Below, piece by piece: positions 1 to 31,973 of a stretch of DNA of 64,000 nucleotides. The translations under genes were made by a program, and so were the position numbers. This stretch comes from Glandiceps talaboti. Taxonomy: Eukaryota > Hemichordata > Enteropneusta > Spengelidae. The DNA is taken from assembly GCF_964340395.1 (NCBI RefSeq), contig NC_135557.1:13185546-13249545 (forward strand), in the 5' to 3' direction. Numbering within the stretch: the stretch's first letter is position 1; each line of letters starts with the position of its first letter. The notes beneath the pieces were generated by a model. It did not search any database. It was not told the origin of the DNA and saw nothing but the letters and a program-made list of their open reading frames with translations.

Positions 1-620
1 AAATACATCATTTTCGATTTATTTCAATAGAAATTCAGTGGTCAATGCATCCAACTTTATCTTCGTATGTAATGTCTTATCCTTAGTAAACTTGACTGAA
101 AGAGGGCGGTTTATTCTCTTTCGACGGTCAATACCAAGAAAACCATCTCTGTTGACGAATTTCAATACCTAAGACAAAATCAACTTTGTAATAGTGTATT
201 GAATACGTGTTTAAATCTAACATAACAATTCGTCTTAACTTGACAGAAAGAAATAGATTTATCCTATCTCGATTAGGTCAAAGGTCAAAGACAGTAAAAC
301 CAACATGCTGCTGACGAGTTTGAATTACAAAGAAAATAAGGTTTTATGCATTGAACAAAAATTAAAATTTACAATATCAGAATTCAGAGTAAATTTAACC
401 GAAAGAAATAGATTTATTCTATATCGACTAAGTTAAAGACTGTGTTTATGACGTCATAATACTGTAAACAAAATGAATGAAATTATACCAATAAATATGT
501 AGCGTTGCCTGGAAACAATTTGTCATATTGATTTTTATATATTACAGGTTGAAATTGTCATCACGTCGAGTCTGTTTCTTCCTAATAACACAGAATTAAA
601 ATAATAAGGTAATGGTGATA
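1..620. repeat. Degenerate tandem repeat, about 150-bp period
   Basis: Three related stretches begin near 88, 238 and 396, each with a version of AACTTGACAGAAAGAAATAG followed by a TTTATTCTATCTCGA-like segment. I see no coding exon here. The copies differ at many positions, so the duplication is old. Confidence 0.5.
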
Positions 621-979
621 AACAGTTGGGAATAGGAAAAAAGTCAGTATATGTTTCTAGTTGAGTCACTATACGTCACTGGTGAAGAGGTCACTGAATT
701 TGCATACCTACTTTTATGACGTGTTATTCAAATTGATACCATATTTGTCGTGGGAAATCAATGTTGTCACCACTTACGTTTTGCTGTGTTTTAAAGAAAG
801 AGACCGTCTTGGTGTTTTGTATTCTGTAAGGTGTTGGGTGAAATTTGAGAGTGTATGAGTATACGTCATAACTAAACATAACCTGATTTATCAGACTCAA
901 TATGTTTCTTGTATTTGACAGTCAAAACTTAGATTTGACAAGATTGTTTTTAAATTGTTACTATGATGAAAACTTACCC

Positions 980-1430
980 GTGTAAGTGATGAGGCTTCAA
1001 ACCATAGTGTTATCAAGATTGGGGTCAAAGGTTATCTGGGTCTTCTTAGAAAATGGTGCTGAAATAAACTAGTTGTCTTTATGCCATAAGTTCCTTTCAC
1101 AAACCGTATCTGGGAGCCAAGACTGGTTCGTCCCATTGCGTTACTTGACATACTCCCCCAACTCCAAACCACCGCCCTTCTTCCCGCCTATCTAAATTGA
1201 CCCGCCCCTAATGGCGTACTGAAGATTGAGGTCAACGGTCAAAGGTTATCTATTTTTCATGACCATTATCATAAAATGACGCTGAGACAAATTATTCATA
1301 TGACGCTGTGTTCTACCGGTCCAATTCCTATTCTGACCCTGGTCGATTTCCGAAATCATATCACCAACATCAGCTAGCAGATAAGACTGGTCTGTCTCAT
1401 TACGTTACTTGATGTACTGTATGATAATAA
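980..1430. repeat. Old direct duplication, period about 240-260 bp
   Basis: GGTCAAAGGTTATCT occurs near 1022 and again near 1231. An AAGACTGGTTCGTCCCATTG-like segment near 1119 returns near 1384 as AAGACTGGTCTGTCTCATTA. No gene is seen between 620 and 2030. Confidence 0.45.
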
Positions 1431-2035
1431 AAAGTACTCACATACAGACATCCCTTTTCCTCCATTCACACCCTACATGAACAACACATTAAACACTACA
1501 TTCCTACCCCACCTCCATCCCCGAGTTCGTTCACCACAAAACTATTATGAATATATCGGCATAACACCAGTCAAACATTTCAATCTTGTCATTCTATGAA
1601 AACCTGAATTGAACAAAGATTTAAAGTGAACATGCAATATATAAGGTCATCTGCACGATGTTACTGCCGTCCTTAGTGGGTTTCATTATTTTTACACACG
1701 TAGTTAGGGCGCCACCAACAATTAGGTAGTGTACGGACGCCAAACGACAAAGCCCTTATCTGCATATGCGTACAAAGCCACGCCTTCCTTTGGTAGTTCC
1801 TTAGTTGTATATCCAAATTTTTACAAATGCGTTCAATAACCTGTATTGCAAATATCGCTTTATGTTCAATTTATTTTATTAGTTGGCTCTATAAGCCAAG
1901 GAAAGAAACGGTTTGACGTTAACCCCACTGTCAGCAAAATTAACTTCAGACCACAAACCCAGTATTTTGTTTAAATCTCTGGGTCAGCCAGTCTGGCTTC
2001 CTGACTTCATGACTTAAAGTGCACCATGAACTGTC

Positions 2036-2232
2036 AAAGCTGTCAAAAGTCACTGATTCTGGCTGGCATAATTTTGAAACGAATGTGATAAAGTCAGTAT
2101 GCGACAGCATGGATGTATTAGGGAGATACATCCTAGCTGTCAAAAGTCACAGATTCTGGCTGGCATAATTTGGAAACGAATGTGATAAAGTCAGTATGTG
2201 CCAGCATGGATGTATTAGGGGAGATACATCTA
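2036..2232. repeat. Tandem duplication of a ~97-bp unit
   Basis: Two adjacent, nearly identical copies start near 2037 and 2134 with AGCTGTCAAAAGTCAC and end with GGATGTATTAGGGAGATACA. They differ at only a few positions, so this duplication is younger than the surrounding repeats. Confidence 0.75.
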
Positions 2233-2235
2233 TGT

Positions 2236-3560
2236 TGAGAAGGTCTAACAAAATATGGCCATGTATTTAGTATGCATTGCTACTGTATTTGCTGTTTGAC
2301 GACAACCAGCACTATTCTTTTACTTCATAGACCCATCTTTGGTGAAGGGTCTATATTTACTTCCATTGTTTAGAGGTGTAAACGTTTTTTAGTATCAATT
2401 TCCATTCTAGTGGCTTTGCCGACCTGATTCTCACGAACAACATTTAAAAATCCTTTGTCAGCCGTTTTGTTATATATCTATGTATGCTAACAGAACCAAG
2501 TGGTCGATGGACGGACGGACTGAATGACAGTCTATGACATTGTGGATTCTTTTTATTTTCTTATCCTGCCGTAGAGGGCTTCGATTTTCTATATTCTTTG
2601 CTCGATTAAAGATGTCCGTTCCAGAGAAATGAGGTCGCCTGAACATATGCTCTGAAATAGTAATATGTATATTAAATATGAATATAAATACATGAAATGC
2701 TACAGAAAGTTTAAAACCTAAAGCAACTCTTGAGATTTGTTTATGTATCGCACGACAACTCCCTAAAATAGTATTGTACATAACTATGGCAACTGTGTAT
2801 AAGAAGGGGTCTTCTATACTTTGGCGCGAGGCATCTTGGGAAAAAACTACGTTAGGACCTCTTTTACGTGTGTATTTGACCGTGTTTTTTTAATTTAACT
2901 TGTTTTATAATGCGGTTTTGTGTGTGCTTTTTATATTTAGGGTGCTTTTTAGCTTGTTGTGTTCTTTTTCTCTCCCGAAATAAAGTATTAATAATGATTT
3001 TAAAACAATGGCCTAAGCTTGTTTTGACTTTAAAGGGGTCCTTTAATATACAATGCAAATAACAGTTTTGGTCAAATTGCAAATCAAGTAAGAAGGGTCA
3101 GAAATCTAGTCCCTTCTTTGGATTCATTGGGCAAATTAGATATGTCCAAATTATTTAAATTGCATATGAGCAGGTCATACCAGTTCTCATTGACTCCGGA
3201 ACCGACGGTTCGCATAACAACATGTTGAGTAAAGTAATTGTTTTAAATAACATAAGAGATACATGTATAGGAACATCATAAAGGGGAGATGAACTAGTTG
3301 TTAATTTAGCGAAGTCAGTGAGAAAGTCTAATAAAATATGGCCGCGTTTTTACCATTCATTGCTGTTTTATTTGTAGCTTGACGACTACCAGCATTATTC
3401 GTTTACTGCCATAAATTTGAAGTGTTAGCGGGTTTTTTTACTATAAATTTCTATTTTAGTGGTACCCACTGACAACGTTTGCATATGCTTTGTCAGCAAT
3501 TGGAAATGTTTTATGCATCTATGCCACCGGAACCAGGAGACCGATGATATTCCAACACCT
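2236..3560. repeat. Pair of diverged copies about 1.07 kb apart
   Basis: The segment 2236-2530 (AAAATATGGCCATGT, then GACGACAACCAGCA, then GGTCGATGG) is matched in order by 3316-3550 (AAAATATGGCCGCGT, then GACGACTACCAGCA, then GACCGATG). Family not recognised. No exon seen between the copies. Confidence 0.5.
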
Positions 3561-3801
3561 AATTATTAGAAAATTTAATTAAATTCATCAATGAATTCTT
3601 TTCTTTTTTTAAAAAAAAAAGAAGATAAATAAAAGCAAATACATGAATAAAAATCACAAAATAGCAGAATAACAGTTCCTTAACATATTGTTCAAATAGT
3701 TTTTCATACCCCGCTAATGAATCCCTCCCATGTGCCGATGATAGCTATACAGAATCTGCAGTTGCAGTGTTATATTTATGCTATCAAAACCACTACCGCA
3801 G

Positions 3802-3874
3802 ATACATACATACATACATACATACATACATACATACATACATACATACATACATACATACATACATACATACA
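3802..3874. repeat. (ATAC)n microsatellite
   Basis: About 18 uninterrupted copies of the tetranucleotide. Open reading frames across it are consequences of the repeat. I see no gene between 3560 and 5700. Confidence 0.95.
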
Positions 3875-4749
3875 CAAACACACAAGATGCCAAGATTCCA
3901 TGCTTACATTTAATGTCTAAATCATACATTGCTGCCAAAGTTACACTCTGAATATTTGCTTATAAAACTCATCCTAGTATTATATTATATATTTATATGT
4001 ATACAATCATCGGGAACCTTACATTCTTAACCCAAATATTTCGAGACTGAGTTCCTCTTCCACGATAGTACTGTCAAAGTAAGCAAGTTCTGTCAAATTA
4101 TAAATGCTACAGGCAGCAGATATTGTCACGTAAAATCATGACCTTGTCTTGGTATGGTATGAATGTTAATTTGGATTGGCTGTCCAATGCTTTGGTTATT
4201 TTGCTACTGTTTTCTATTTATACCATTATTGTGTGGAACTAAGTTTAGATTTACATCGACACACGTGATTGGCGGTAGGTTTTATCTGGTGTTTGTTTTC
4301 TTCTTTTTTTCAATACCCCAACCCACCTTCACCCCCGTCGTCCAATGAAAGCTTGTGCGTCAGACCAGCGAAATAAATAAAGTGTAGGTGAAGGTCTATT
4401 CTAAGAACTCGACTAATGCTCATGTTTTTGAGTTTGGTATTATTGTGTATTAGAACATATTTGGAATGAGGTATGTTTGAGCGCGAAATCGATTCATTGA
4501 TGCAACATATAAAACACAACTGAAACTATTGTTATTTTTTCCCCAAAAAGTTGCTTGGTTTTAAAAAGGCTATATCTCACCTCGCTAAGGCCTGTTTGTC
4601 ACAGACACGCCTGGTGCTCGTGAGAGGCAAATCTAAACATTCCATCAAATCGTGTGAGATATTCCCATCTCAGCCAATGAGTGTATAAAATGTATTACTA
4701 CAGAAAGCTGCAGTCTTGAACAAATAAACACACGTAAGCACTCGAGTAC

Positions 4750-4934
4750 ACCCACACACACACACACACACACACGCAGACAGACACAAACACAAACACA
4801 AACAAACAAACAAACACACACAAACAAACAAACAAACAAACAAACAAACAAACAGACAAACAAACACAAACACAAACAAACAAACAAACAAACAAACAAA
4901 CAAACACAAAAACAAACCAACAAACAAACAAACT
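4750..4934. repeat. (CA)n then (AAAC)n compound microsatellite
   Basis: A CA run of about 26 bp is followed by about 145 bp of AAAC units interrupted by CACA. Translations rich in Cys, Leu, Phe and Val on the minus strand come only from the repeat. Confidence 0.95.
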
Positions 4935-5542
4935 AGCCAGCTTGTACGCTTGCATTTGGACATGTGAGTGAGATTGTGAATACTATTACAAGCACAAAAC
5001 CTTAACCAAAACGTCATCTGCCCCGACAAAAATTTAACTAACACCGCTACATTGTATTGCCTGACTCAAAAACAGTCTTACCAACAATGCTACATTTTAT
5101 TGTCTGTCGCAGCAAACATCTGTCCAACAGAGAAGATATCAATCCAGCAAGACAATACAATTTACCGGTCTGACAATTTGGCCAGGTTTTGAGATTTTAA
5201 GTGGACTGTATGTGTATACATTTGGGTCAGAGGGTTAGAGCTTATCGGCAAGTGTTCATAAACATCGAACAAATTACATGTTCACATCTGTTTCGGACAT
5301 ACTATATTTATAATATTCAATTCCCTCTCCAATTCCAGCGTTAAACACGAATTTCAATAAATCATATACCTGCAAGTTTATGAGGACAATAGAAAAACAA
5401 TAGATGCATTTGACATCCATACGTCCTTGCTTTATATAGATATATAGAATAGAAAGGACATCAATCACAGTTTATATTCACCACTATATCACTAGTTTTA
5501 CGGAGGGCTGAAGCAGTCAGGCATATCCCAGGTAGGATTAGG

Positions 5543-5545
<3 letters not shown>

Positions 5546-5630
<85 letters not shown>

Positions 5631-5647
5631 ACACACACACACACACA
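5546..5647. repeat. (GA)n(CA)n microsatellite
   Basis: About 40 GA dinucleotides run directly into about 10 CA dinucleotides. The block lies about 80 bp upstream of the start codon of the small secreted-peptide gene, so it falls in its promoter or 5' UTR. Confidence 0.95.
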
Positions 5648-5727
5648 GGGAGTGAAGCCTAAGGTAATTCGCCGTTTCGAACGTTATATTATAGATTATC
5701 AAGAATATCGCAACAGAACTGAAGATA

Positions 5728-6348
5728 ATGCGATTTACAAGTATATTGTTTGTCACCTGTGTTCTGACAGGCATCGTCCACAGCTACGATGGTAAGTACC
5801 ATATTTTATTATGGTATTTTTATTAACGAGCTCGCGGCAAGTAGGAAGATGGACGGACGGATGGATGGATGGATAAATTAGTTAAAAGATAGATGGATAG
5901 TCTTATTTACTTATTTATTTATTTATCTTTATATTTACTGATTTACTGATTGGTTGATTTATTCATTCATTCATTTATTCATGTGTCTGTTTATGTTTTC
6001 TTGCTTATAATCTTTTACTTATTTGCTTATTTGTTTGTTTATCTGTATATATATTCATAGTTCTGCTGTAATTACTAACCCAATGATTTTACTTATTTCA
6101 TAGCAATGATCAATACTCATTTTTACTCCTAAATTTAAGGGCTCCGAGGAATATTCAAGCCAGACTCAAATGTACAGCTAACTAATCATAGAGAAGGTAA
6201 CAGCGACCACTGGGGAAGTAGCAACCAAAATACCAACAATGAAACGAGTAACTACAAACAAGCCCACCACCATCGTGGCGGAACAAGCAATCACTGGGGA
6301 GATATTCCGACAGCAGAAACAACACCACCTAACGTAGTAATCAACTAA
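5728..6348 (+). CDS. Small secreted peptide with HWG repeats (two exons)
   Basis: I do not recognise this gene. Exon 1 (5728-5791) encodes a start Met and a classic signal peptide (MRFTSILFVTCVLTGIVHS), ending in a GTAAGT donor in phase 1. Exon 2 (6140-6348) continues in frame after a TTTAAG acceptor to TAA. The product is 90 residues, about 70 after signal cleavage. The mature part is rich in Asn, Ser, His and Gly, has no cysteine, one possible N-glycosylation site (NET), an HHHRGG stretch, and two copies of an N-x-HWG motif (NSDHWG and TSNHWG). An alternative acceptor near 6104 (TTTCATAG) would stop after about nine codons, so the longer form is preferred. It could be a peptide hormone, an antimicrobial peptide or a matrix peptide. 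The gene ends about 590 bp before the channel gene on the same strand. Confidence 0.55.
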
Positions 6349-6501
6349 AGAATATGACAGAGATACGGGGAAATAATAGTTACTTTCAAAACGTAAATGT
6401 CATTATACATGCCTCGTAATGTAATTATGTCAAAGTGAACTGGTATTAAATGCACATACAGAATAACATGCATGTGTAGTGTATTTTTCACTTCAGGTTC
6501 A

Positions 6502-6717
6502 GTATGTATGTATGTATGTATGTATGTATGTATGTATGCGTGTATGTATGTATGTATGTATGTATGTATGTATGTATGTATGTATGTATGTATGTGTATG
6601 TATGTGTGTATATGTGTATGTATGTATGTATGTATGCACGCACGCACGCACACACACATACATACATACATACATACATACATACATACATACATACATA
6701 CATACATACATACATAC
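6502..6717. repeat. (GTAT)n / (ATAC)n inverted microsatellite
   Basis: About 135 bp of GTAT units are followed by a short GCAC/CA centre and about 60 bp of ATAC units, the reverse complement of the left arm. The block can form a long hairpin. It separates the secreted-peptide gene from the channel gene. Confidence 0.95.
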
Positions 6718-6939
6718 GATGGCTGTCTATCTCCGTCTGTCCCTCTGTTTCTCTTTCTTCTAACTCTGTTTACCTTATAAACATAGTTGAATCTTTCATG
6801 TTTATGAAAATGAGCTCCTCTCAATGGTGATAATACTTGCCTGTTATTGGCTCACCCTTGATGTCGTCGATTATCACCCACATTTCCTTGACATATATTC
6901 CACATTTCTCCGACTTGATGCAAAAGACGTGTAATTACG

Positions 6940-26269
<19,330 letters not shown>

Positions 26270-26561
26270 ATTCTCTACACTTTGTATATTTGTTACACAG
26301 ACAGGGGAAAAGAGTTTACTCAGTCAGTCAAGCCAAATGTATTCGTTCCATTACCTTAGCAATGACATTTGTCACAATAGTCACAATTAGGAAAAGTACC
26401 AGTAACTTCGAGTCAACCATATTAGTGTTGTACGGCAGAATAAATCAAGCGACCTGTGTGCGAGACAATACAGAATTACTCACAATACTCTTTTATGCAA
26501 TAAATGTGCTGTGTTGCAAATTTATAAAAGAACTAATATATCAATAAATGATAATAACAAG

Positions 26562-26905
26562 TAAGGGTGGTGCTTTTTATATAGCTCTTCCTAATTTGTG
26601 CTCAAAAAGCTTTACAATTATTACCCCTGGTATGGATTTATAGCAGCACAACAGCCCTTTACTTCCTCAACTCCCTGGGGACCATACATTACATTGCAGC
26701 TTCTATAATTAAGCACATAGGATTAAAGTCTTCACATTGCAACCTATATCCTATCCGGTTCCTAATTATACAGCTGGGTTGACTGAGGAACAGTCGTGGT
26801 TCAAATCTTGCCCAAGGACTTCAGCCATTCAGAATCAAAGGTAGCGACTGGCTCGAACCTGAAACCTGCAGATTCAAAGTTGGTACCATTCGCCTATCAT
26901 GACTC
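26562..26905 (+). repeat. Dispersed repeat R1, copy 1
   Basis: Shares ordered blocks with 46425-46812: CTTTACTTCCTCAACTCCCT, ATAGGATTAAAG, CACATTGCAACCT, AATTATACAGCTGGGT, GGTTCAAATCTTGCCCAA, TTCAGCCATTCAGAA and GCCTATCATGACTC. A region like a tRNA B box (GGCTCGAACCTG) suggests a SINE-like origin. Confidence 0.65.
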
Positions 26906-26925
26906 CACAATGTTCATATCAAAAG

Positions 26926-26966
26926 TGTGTTGTGTTGTGTTGTGTTGTGTTGTGTTGTGTTGCGTT
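26926..26966. repeat. (TGTGT)n pentanucleotide repeat
   Basis: About eight TGTGT units directly downstream of the R1 repeat; probably seeded from its tail. Confidence 0.9.
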
Positions 26967-27239
26967 GCAAATTTAGAAAAGAAGTAACAATTTTTGAATA
27001 AAGATTGGACATACTATTGAAAAAAAATTGATTTCGAGAAAACAATTCAGTACTTAGTGTGGTGCTTTGAGAATGATAAGACCAAACTCAGAACAGTTGG
27101 GCAAATATATTTTTGGAAAAAATTGCTTTCGGTGACACATGACTTCAGAAAAAAAGCTAGTTGGTCGTGTTTTCTTTTGTTCTTGAAAAATTGATCTGTC
27201 CATAACACACGGTGATAGTTCGGTAAGGTTTGAATGAAA

Positions 27240-27500
27240 GACAGTTATATGTGAAGTAAACGAACAAAGTATGCAGACTGTACTGTCTGAATTTAACGTG
27301 CAATACGAAACACCTGGCTTCTTTGGAAAGGGATTTAAACAATGGACCAAGTATATTTTGACAGGAAAATTTACACACAAACAAAACCCTGATTCCGTGA
27401 ACAAATTTGGAGAGACTCAGCCCTTTAAACATATGCACCGAATTTTAAAGTTTCAGAGAAAATTCACAGGTGTAATTTTAAACCAAAATAAATAAATAAA
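27240..27500 (+). pseudogene. Possible degenerate transposon helix-turn-helix fragment
   Basis: A frame from about 27271 reads SEFNVQYETPGFFGKGFKQW then TGKFTHKQNPDSVNKFGET. Spacing and residues recall the N-terminal DNA-binding region of transposon-derived proteins of the type REF..YG.P.P....I..W....TGS. It lacks any catalytic domain and the flanks are not coding. Could be chance. Confidence 0.3.
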
Positions 27501-27668
27501 AAGAGTTGAAAAAAAAATCAGTTATCACATTTTCATAAACAAGATTTTGAATAAGGCTTAGAAATTATGTCAAAAGAAGCCGACGAGAAGTATTGGAAAG
27601 AAATCGAATGTTATATACCTAAAGGGTGTTAGTCATATTTGGCTTACTTCCAAGAGTGTGACATTTAT

Positions 27669-27856
27669 AGCTAAAATGGTGTAGGCTCGGTGTTTCACTC
27701 ATGGGACATTACAGCTAAAATGGTGTAGGCTTGGTGTTTCACTCATGGGACATTACAGCTAAAATGATGTAGGCTCGGTGTTTCACTCATGGGACATTGC
27801 GTTTTTGACACTAAGATAGACACATTTCAACTCTAGTCTAACAACAACAGAGACAC
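27669..27856 (+). repeat. 53-bp unit repeated three times (copy of 8.56-kb repeat)
   Basis: AGCTAAAATGGTGTAGGCTC to CATGGGACATTACA repeats three times in tandem, then continues into the same flank as at 8600-8672. Only this copy has the internal triplication. Confidence 0.75.
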
Positions 27857-27889
27857 ATCTTGACAGTAAGAGGGGAAGAGCTTGAGACT

Positions 27890-28480
27890 GGGATATGTCC
27901 ACCTCATGTGGGGGTCCGAGGGGTCTCCCTCTAGAAGTCCTGGTGGATTTTGACTCTTAAAGCCAATATTTAGGCTATTACTTTCCCTTTCAAGCAATAA
28001 CGCAATCCATGCTTTACAAGACAGCACCATCAAGTATCAGAAACTATTGTATTATAACTTACATAGGGTTGAAATATGTTCTTAAAAAGTTAACTGCCAT
28101 CATTATATGCATGTAGTAAATGTCAGCACATCTAATGGTAGTATCATTGGTAGGAGAGATTTGGAGTTTAAGGCAATTTTAGACTATCTTGGCAAACATT
28201 TCATATCTTTAAAAGACAATATCAAATTAGAATAGGGTGAAAATATTTAAGAAAAGTTTAATACCATTGTGACAGTAAAAAGGTTGTCGGTGCATCTGAT
28301 TGTTGGTTGAATGCATGAGTGACCTGTGGGGGCGAGGGAGTCCTTGGGGGTTTTCCCCCTGGCAGATCTGCAGTTTTTTGCTTCTATTAAGGCAATGTTT
28401 AGGTTATTCATAGTCTGTGAGGTAATATTTCCAAGCTTCGAATAGCTAACGTAAATGTAAGGTTTATACGAGTTTCCCAT
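27890..28480. repeat. Diverged direct duplication, ~420-bp period
   Basis: GTGGGGGTCCGAGGGG with CTCCCTCTAG near 27910 is echoed by GGGGGCGAGGGAG with TTCCCCCTGG near 28328. Both are followed by a TTAAGGCAATGTTTAGG-like segment. No gene is seen from 26.3 to 34.2 kb. Confidence 0.4.
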
Positions 28481-29039
28481 GTCACATAAAAATGGCCCCG
28501 TAACATTGGTATATGTAGTGGCATTAATATTGCATGTATAGAAAAGCCACCGGTATGTTAGAGAACTTTAGGTGGTCATACCTAGTGTATAATAGAAACT
28601 GGAATCTGATGAGATGAGGTGATTTGTAGTGTCAATAACATGAAGTGTCCAAAATAGAAAGTGTATTAATCCCTTCTGACAAGTTCATAGTGACGAGTAG
28701 GGAACATTTTAGATTAACTTCTTTTATAAACTATCTATGAAGATTACCATTACGAAACCTTCAAGTTCACTTTTGCTCCAAAGTGCAATATAAGTGAAGC
28801 ACTGACTGTGAAACAGCCAAGCATTTAAATGACATTCATGTAAGAAACTGGGAGAAGAACAAATATTTACATGTACAACATTTCAGACAAGGCTATATGC
28901 CATTGTAAAAAAGGGATTTTTTTCTTCCATCACAATCCAAAACACAATGACCCCCAATGATCCACAATTTTGAAAACAGGGTGACCCCCCCCTCCCAATT
29001 CTCCCCCCCCCAGGCCGAAGAAAATGACCGGTCCCTTAG

Positions 29040-29373
29040 GGAGTTAGGGGGTACTTTACCCAAACGTATGTTAATTAGTTAGAAATGTATCAACTGTTAC
29101 TATTATATGTCACATGTTCAAGATTTGGGGTGTCTTCCGTAAGCCAATCCAATCACTTTCACATGTGCAGAATTGATCTCTATGGAGCTAGGGAGTACTG
29201 AATCCTAATGTATGTTTGCTATAAATGTATCAGCTGTTCCTATCATATATCACGTGTTCATATCAAAAGTGTTTCACATGTGATACTTCATGGCGTGTTA
29301 AAGCATCGCACAACATATCATATGCATGACTCTCTTTTATTTATTAAAGCATCTGTGCAGTAGAGATTAGTGC
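29040..29373 (+). repeat. Dispersed repeat R4, copies in tandem
   Basis: ATGTATCAGCTGTTCCTATC, TATCACGTGTTCATATCAAA and TTCATGGCGTGTTAAAGC recur almost unchanged at 33912-34035, and the 3' part (GTGTCAAATCACAGC, ATATGCATGACTCACTTT) at 31874-31973. A diverged copy precedes it at 29055-29115. Confidence 0.7.
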
Positions 29374-29639
29374 ATTCGCATTAGTCAGCTATATCAAATA
29401 TTGTATATGTTTCTGTATTCAAAACACCTTATATGTGAAAATAACTAACATATAGTTTATATACGATTATCTTCCTCTAAGACTCCACCCCATTTTTTAG
29501 CTGTGCTCTCAATTTCAATTAGTGTACATTATTTCAGGTAAGAGGGCACTTTTTTACACAAAAAAAGTGTCTGCATACCATTAATCCATGAAAGGAACTG
29601 TTCTCTAACTCTTTAAACCCATGAATGAAACTGTCCTCA

Positions 29640-29870
29640 GCTTGTTAATCTTTTCTAAGGCACTGTCCCCACCTTGTCGTTATTACAACACAACCAACAT
29701 GTGCCACCTTGCCTAATGCCGTGTGCTACCACGCCTAATTTTACACCTGCCAATTCTGTAAAGTGTGTGAAAAAAATCGCCCTTACCTTGGCAGGTCTCA
29801 AACCAACTTGCTTGAAATCTGATGTTGTGAAAGCGGCTAGATGTCTTTATTTACCTCTATTTCCATTATG
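29640..29870 (-). repeat. SINE-like remnant
   Basis: TTGGCAGGTCTCAAACC is a degenerate inverted tRNA B box. The surrounding CTTGAAATCTGATGTTGTGA context is typical of tRNA-derived elements read on the minus strand. No A box confirmed. Confidence 0.3.
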
Positions 29871-30731
29871 TTGTGACATTTATTTTGTTCTAAATGATCA
29901 CAGCCATTCCACATCTGACTCGGTGAGGACAAAATCTACTCGAAAGGACTTCAGCTGTGACTAAATGACTTTTAGGACACATGTACCGTAATTTGTTATC
30001 AATGTGAGCACCAATTTGAAGCTTGTATTTTTAAATCATTAATTATCAAATGACTGATTATGTACAATTAAACCATATCAATGAATGCACAAACTATATG
30101 AAAATTGGAAGTGTGCATTCCTAAAATATAGCCTAATCACTGCAAACCAATGAAAAATTACAACTAACAGATACATCAACAATCACTTTTTTAGAACGTT
30201 TGCAGTTAGGCCACTTTGAAATTTATATCTGGAAATTACCAGTGCAACGTCAGGTACTTTACGTTAACTCAAACTCTCCAAAATGGAGTGGTTGATTGCG
30301 AACTTGTATTTCGGCATTCACAAGTTGATCAATTGACAGATGTTGATTAAATCCTTCAAATCAAAGTTGATGTACAGTCGTTTTGTTTCCTTACCTTAGT
30401 GATTAGGGGAGTAGCAGTGTTTTGCGCCCTTTGTATAGGTTTATTTAGCTTTGTACGTAATTAGTTAGCCCATATCAAGAGAACTGATGGCACAAGGGAA
30501 CCAATGGACCTGTTTGGTGTGATATTAGTAATTTGGAGACGAGTAACTGTAAATATGGGCTTGCTTTGTCATTATATTTGACATGTGGGCACAAGTGACT
30601 ATAAATATGGACATGTTTTGTACATTGGACAAGAGGGAACACGTATCTCTAAAATGGACTTGTTTTGTATATTTGAAAAGAGATATAAGTGATCAAGACA
30701 GTAATCAGCGCCGTAGCGTGACCAAATTGCC

Positions 30732-30748
30732 GGGGGGGGGGGGGGGGG
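30732..30748. repeat. Poly-G tract
   Basis: A run of 17 G in otherwise AT-rich gene-free DNA; may form a quadruplex and is prone to sequencing length error. Confidence 0.9.
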
Positions 30749-31489
30749 CAGAACTTTATCTTGGTGCAATCATGCATTTAAAATTTAGAAAAGTGGGTAA
30801 TTTACATAAATTTGCATACTATTTACATAATATCTATTTTAGCATACGCAATTAAATATCATATGTAAGGCTAGAAAAAATTAAGAAGCTGGTCAACGGG
30901 CAACCTAACCCATCATATAGGGTAGATAGGTAGAATTTCGTTTTTTCACAATGCTTGCAAGGATAAAACAAACCATATATAATGATAGCAGAATATTTCA
31001 GGTCGAGTTTAGATAGAACTTATTCAGTCATCTTGATACTATCTCTTGCATAGGAAATGTACACAATTCACGGTTAAATAAATGTTATAACTCCTCTCAC
31101 CCTCTCTTCACAAAAGACGTTAAGCCCCGCCAAATGAAACCCAAGCATTTTTTAACCACTCCTTCTGTCACCTACACTAAAGTGGAGATATAACACATGT
31201 GGTACAATATGATACATTAAAATAACAGTGATATCTAACAACAATAATACTCTGAATGAGATTACTTTCCACAGGATGTGGATTTCACATGCATACAGAG
31301 ATCTGAGATGTCTCTAATTAGCTCTAACCTATACAGGGAGGTACTTAGCCAGACACCATCCATCTTGTTTTGGGAGAAAGACAATTATCAGTTTGATTGC
31401 TACTGATTGGAGAGGCATTCTCCTTGTCATTATCATTATAATGGAAATAATTGAAGTTTGGATTTTGATGTCGAAGGTACAGCTCTACT

Positions 31490-31740
31490 GTTTACTTAAT
31501 CTAAAAAACCCTGAGAACATTCTCACCAAATTTCAGACCGATCTGCACAGGAGTTTCTGAGTTTTAAATTTGTTTAACCAAATATCACATTTTTTGACCA
31601 AAATCACACATCGATATATGGATTTTGAATTGGACAATTTCCCAACTAGTCACTCAAGGTAATATACCCCCCAAATATCATGGCAATTGGTGGAGCAGTT
31701 TTTGACTTTAAGTTGTTCACACACACACACACACACATTT
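31490..31740 (+). repeat. Non-LTR retroelement 3' tail-like sequence with (CA)n end
   Basis: CACCAAATTTCAGACCGATC, later CAAATATCATGGCAATTGG and GGAGCAGTTTTTGACTTTAA, then a CA run, is the usual layout of RTE-type LINE 3' ends. No reverse transcriptase frame is seen next to it. Confidence 0.45.
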
Positions 31741-31873
31741 TGCCATGCCCATAACAATACTAAACCTAAAAAGTTCAGTTGTGCTAAAAAAGCAAAGTAT
31801 AAGTTATGTTAGATTCGCTGATTTCACTAACGGATATTTTATGTCAGAGAGGGCAAGGCTGTTTACTCAAAAC

Positions 31874-31973
31874 TGGTCCACATGTGATACTCCATGGTGT
31901 GTCAAATCACAGCACATCATATGCATGACTCACTTTTATTTATCGAAAGCATCTGTGTAGTAAAGATTAGTGC
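31874..31973 (+). repeat. Dispersed repeat R4, 3' part
   Basis: CACATGTGATACTCCATGG through TTAGTGCA matches 29270-29373 with scattered substitutions. Confidence 0.65.

Noticed and set aside
2470-2781. Minus-strand 103-codon frame
   Set aside because: No family resemblance, no splice context, lies within a diverged repeat.
6472-6830. Several overlapping frames of MYVC and HTYI repeats
   Set aside because: Translation of the GTAT/ATAC microsatellite; open in several frames on both strands.
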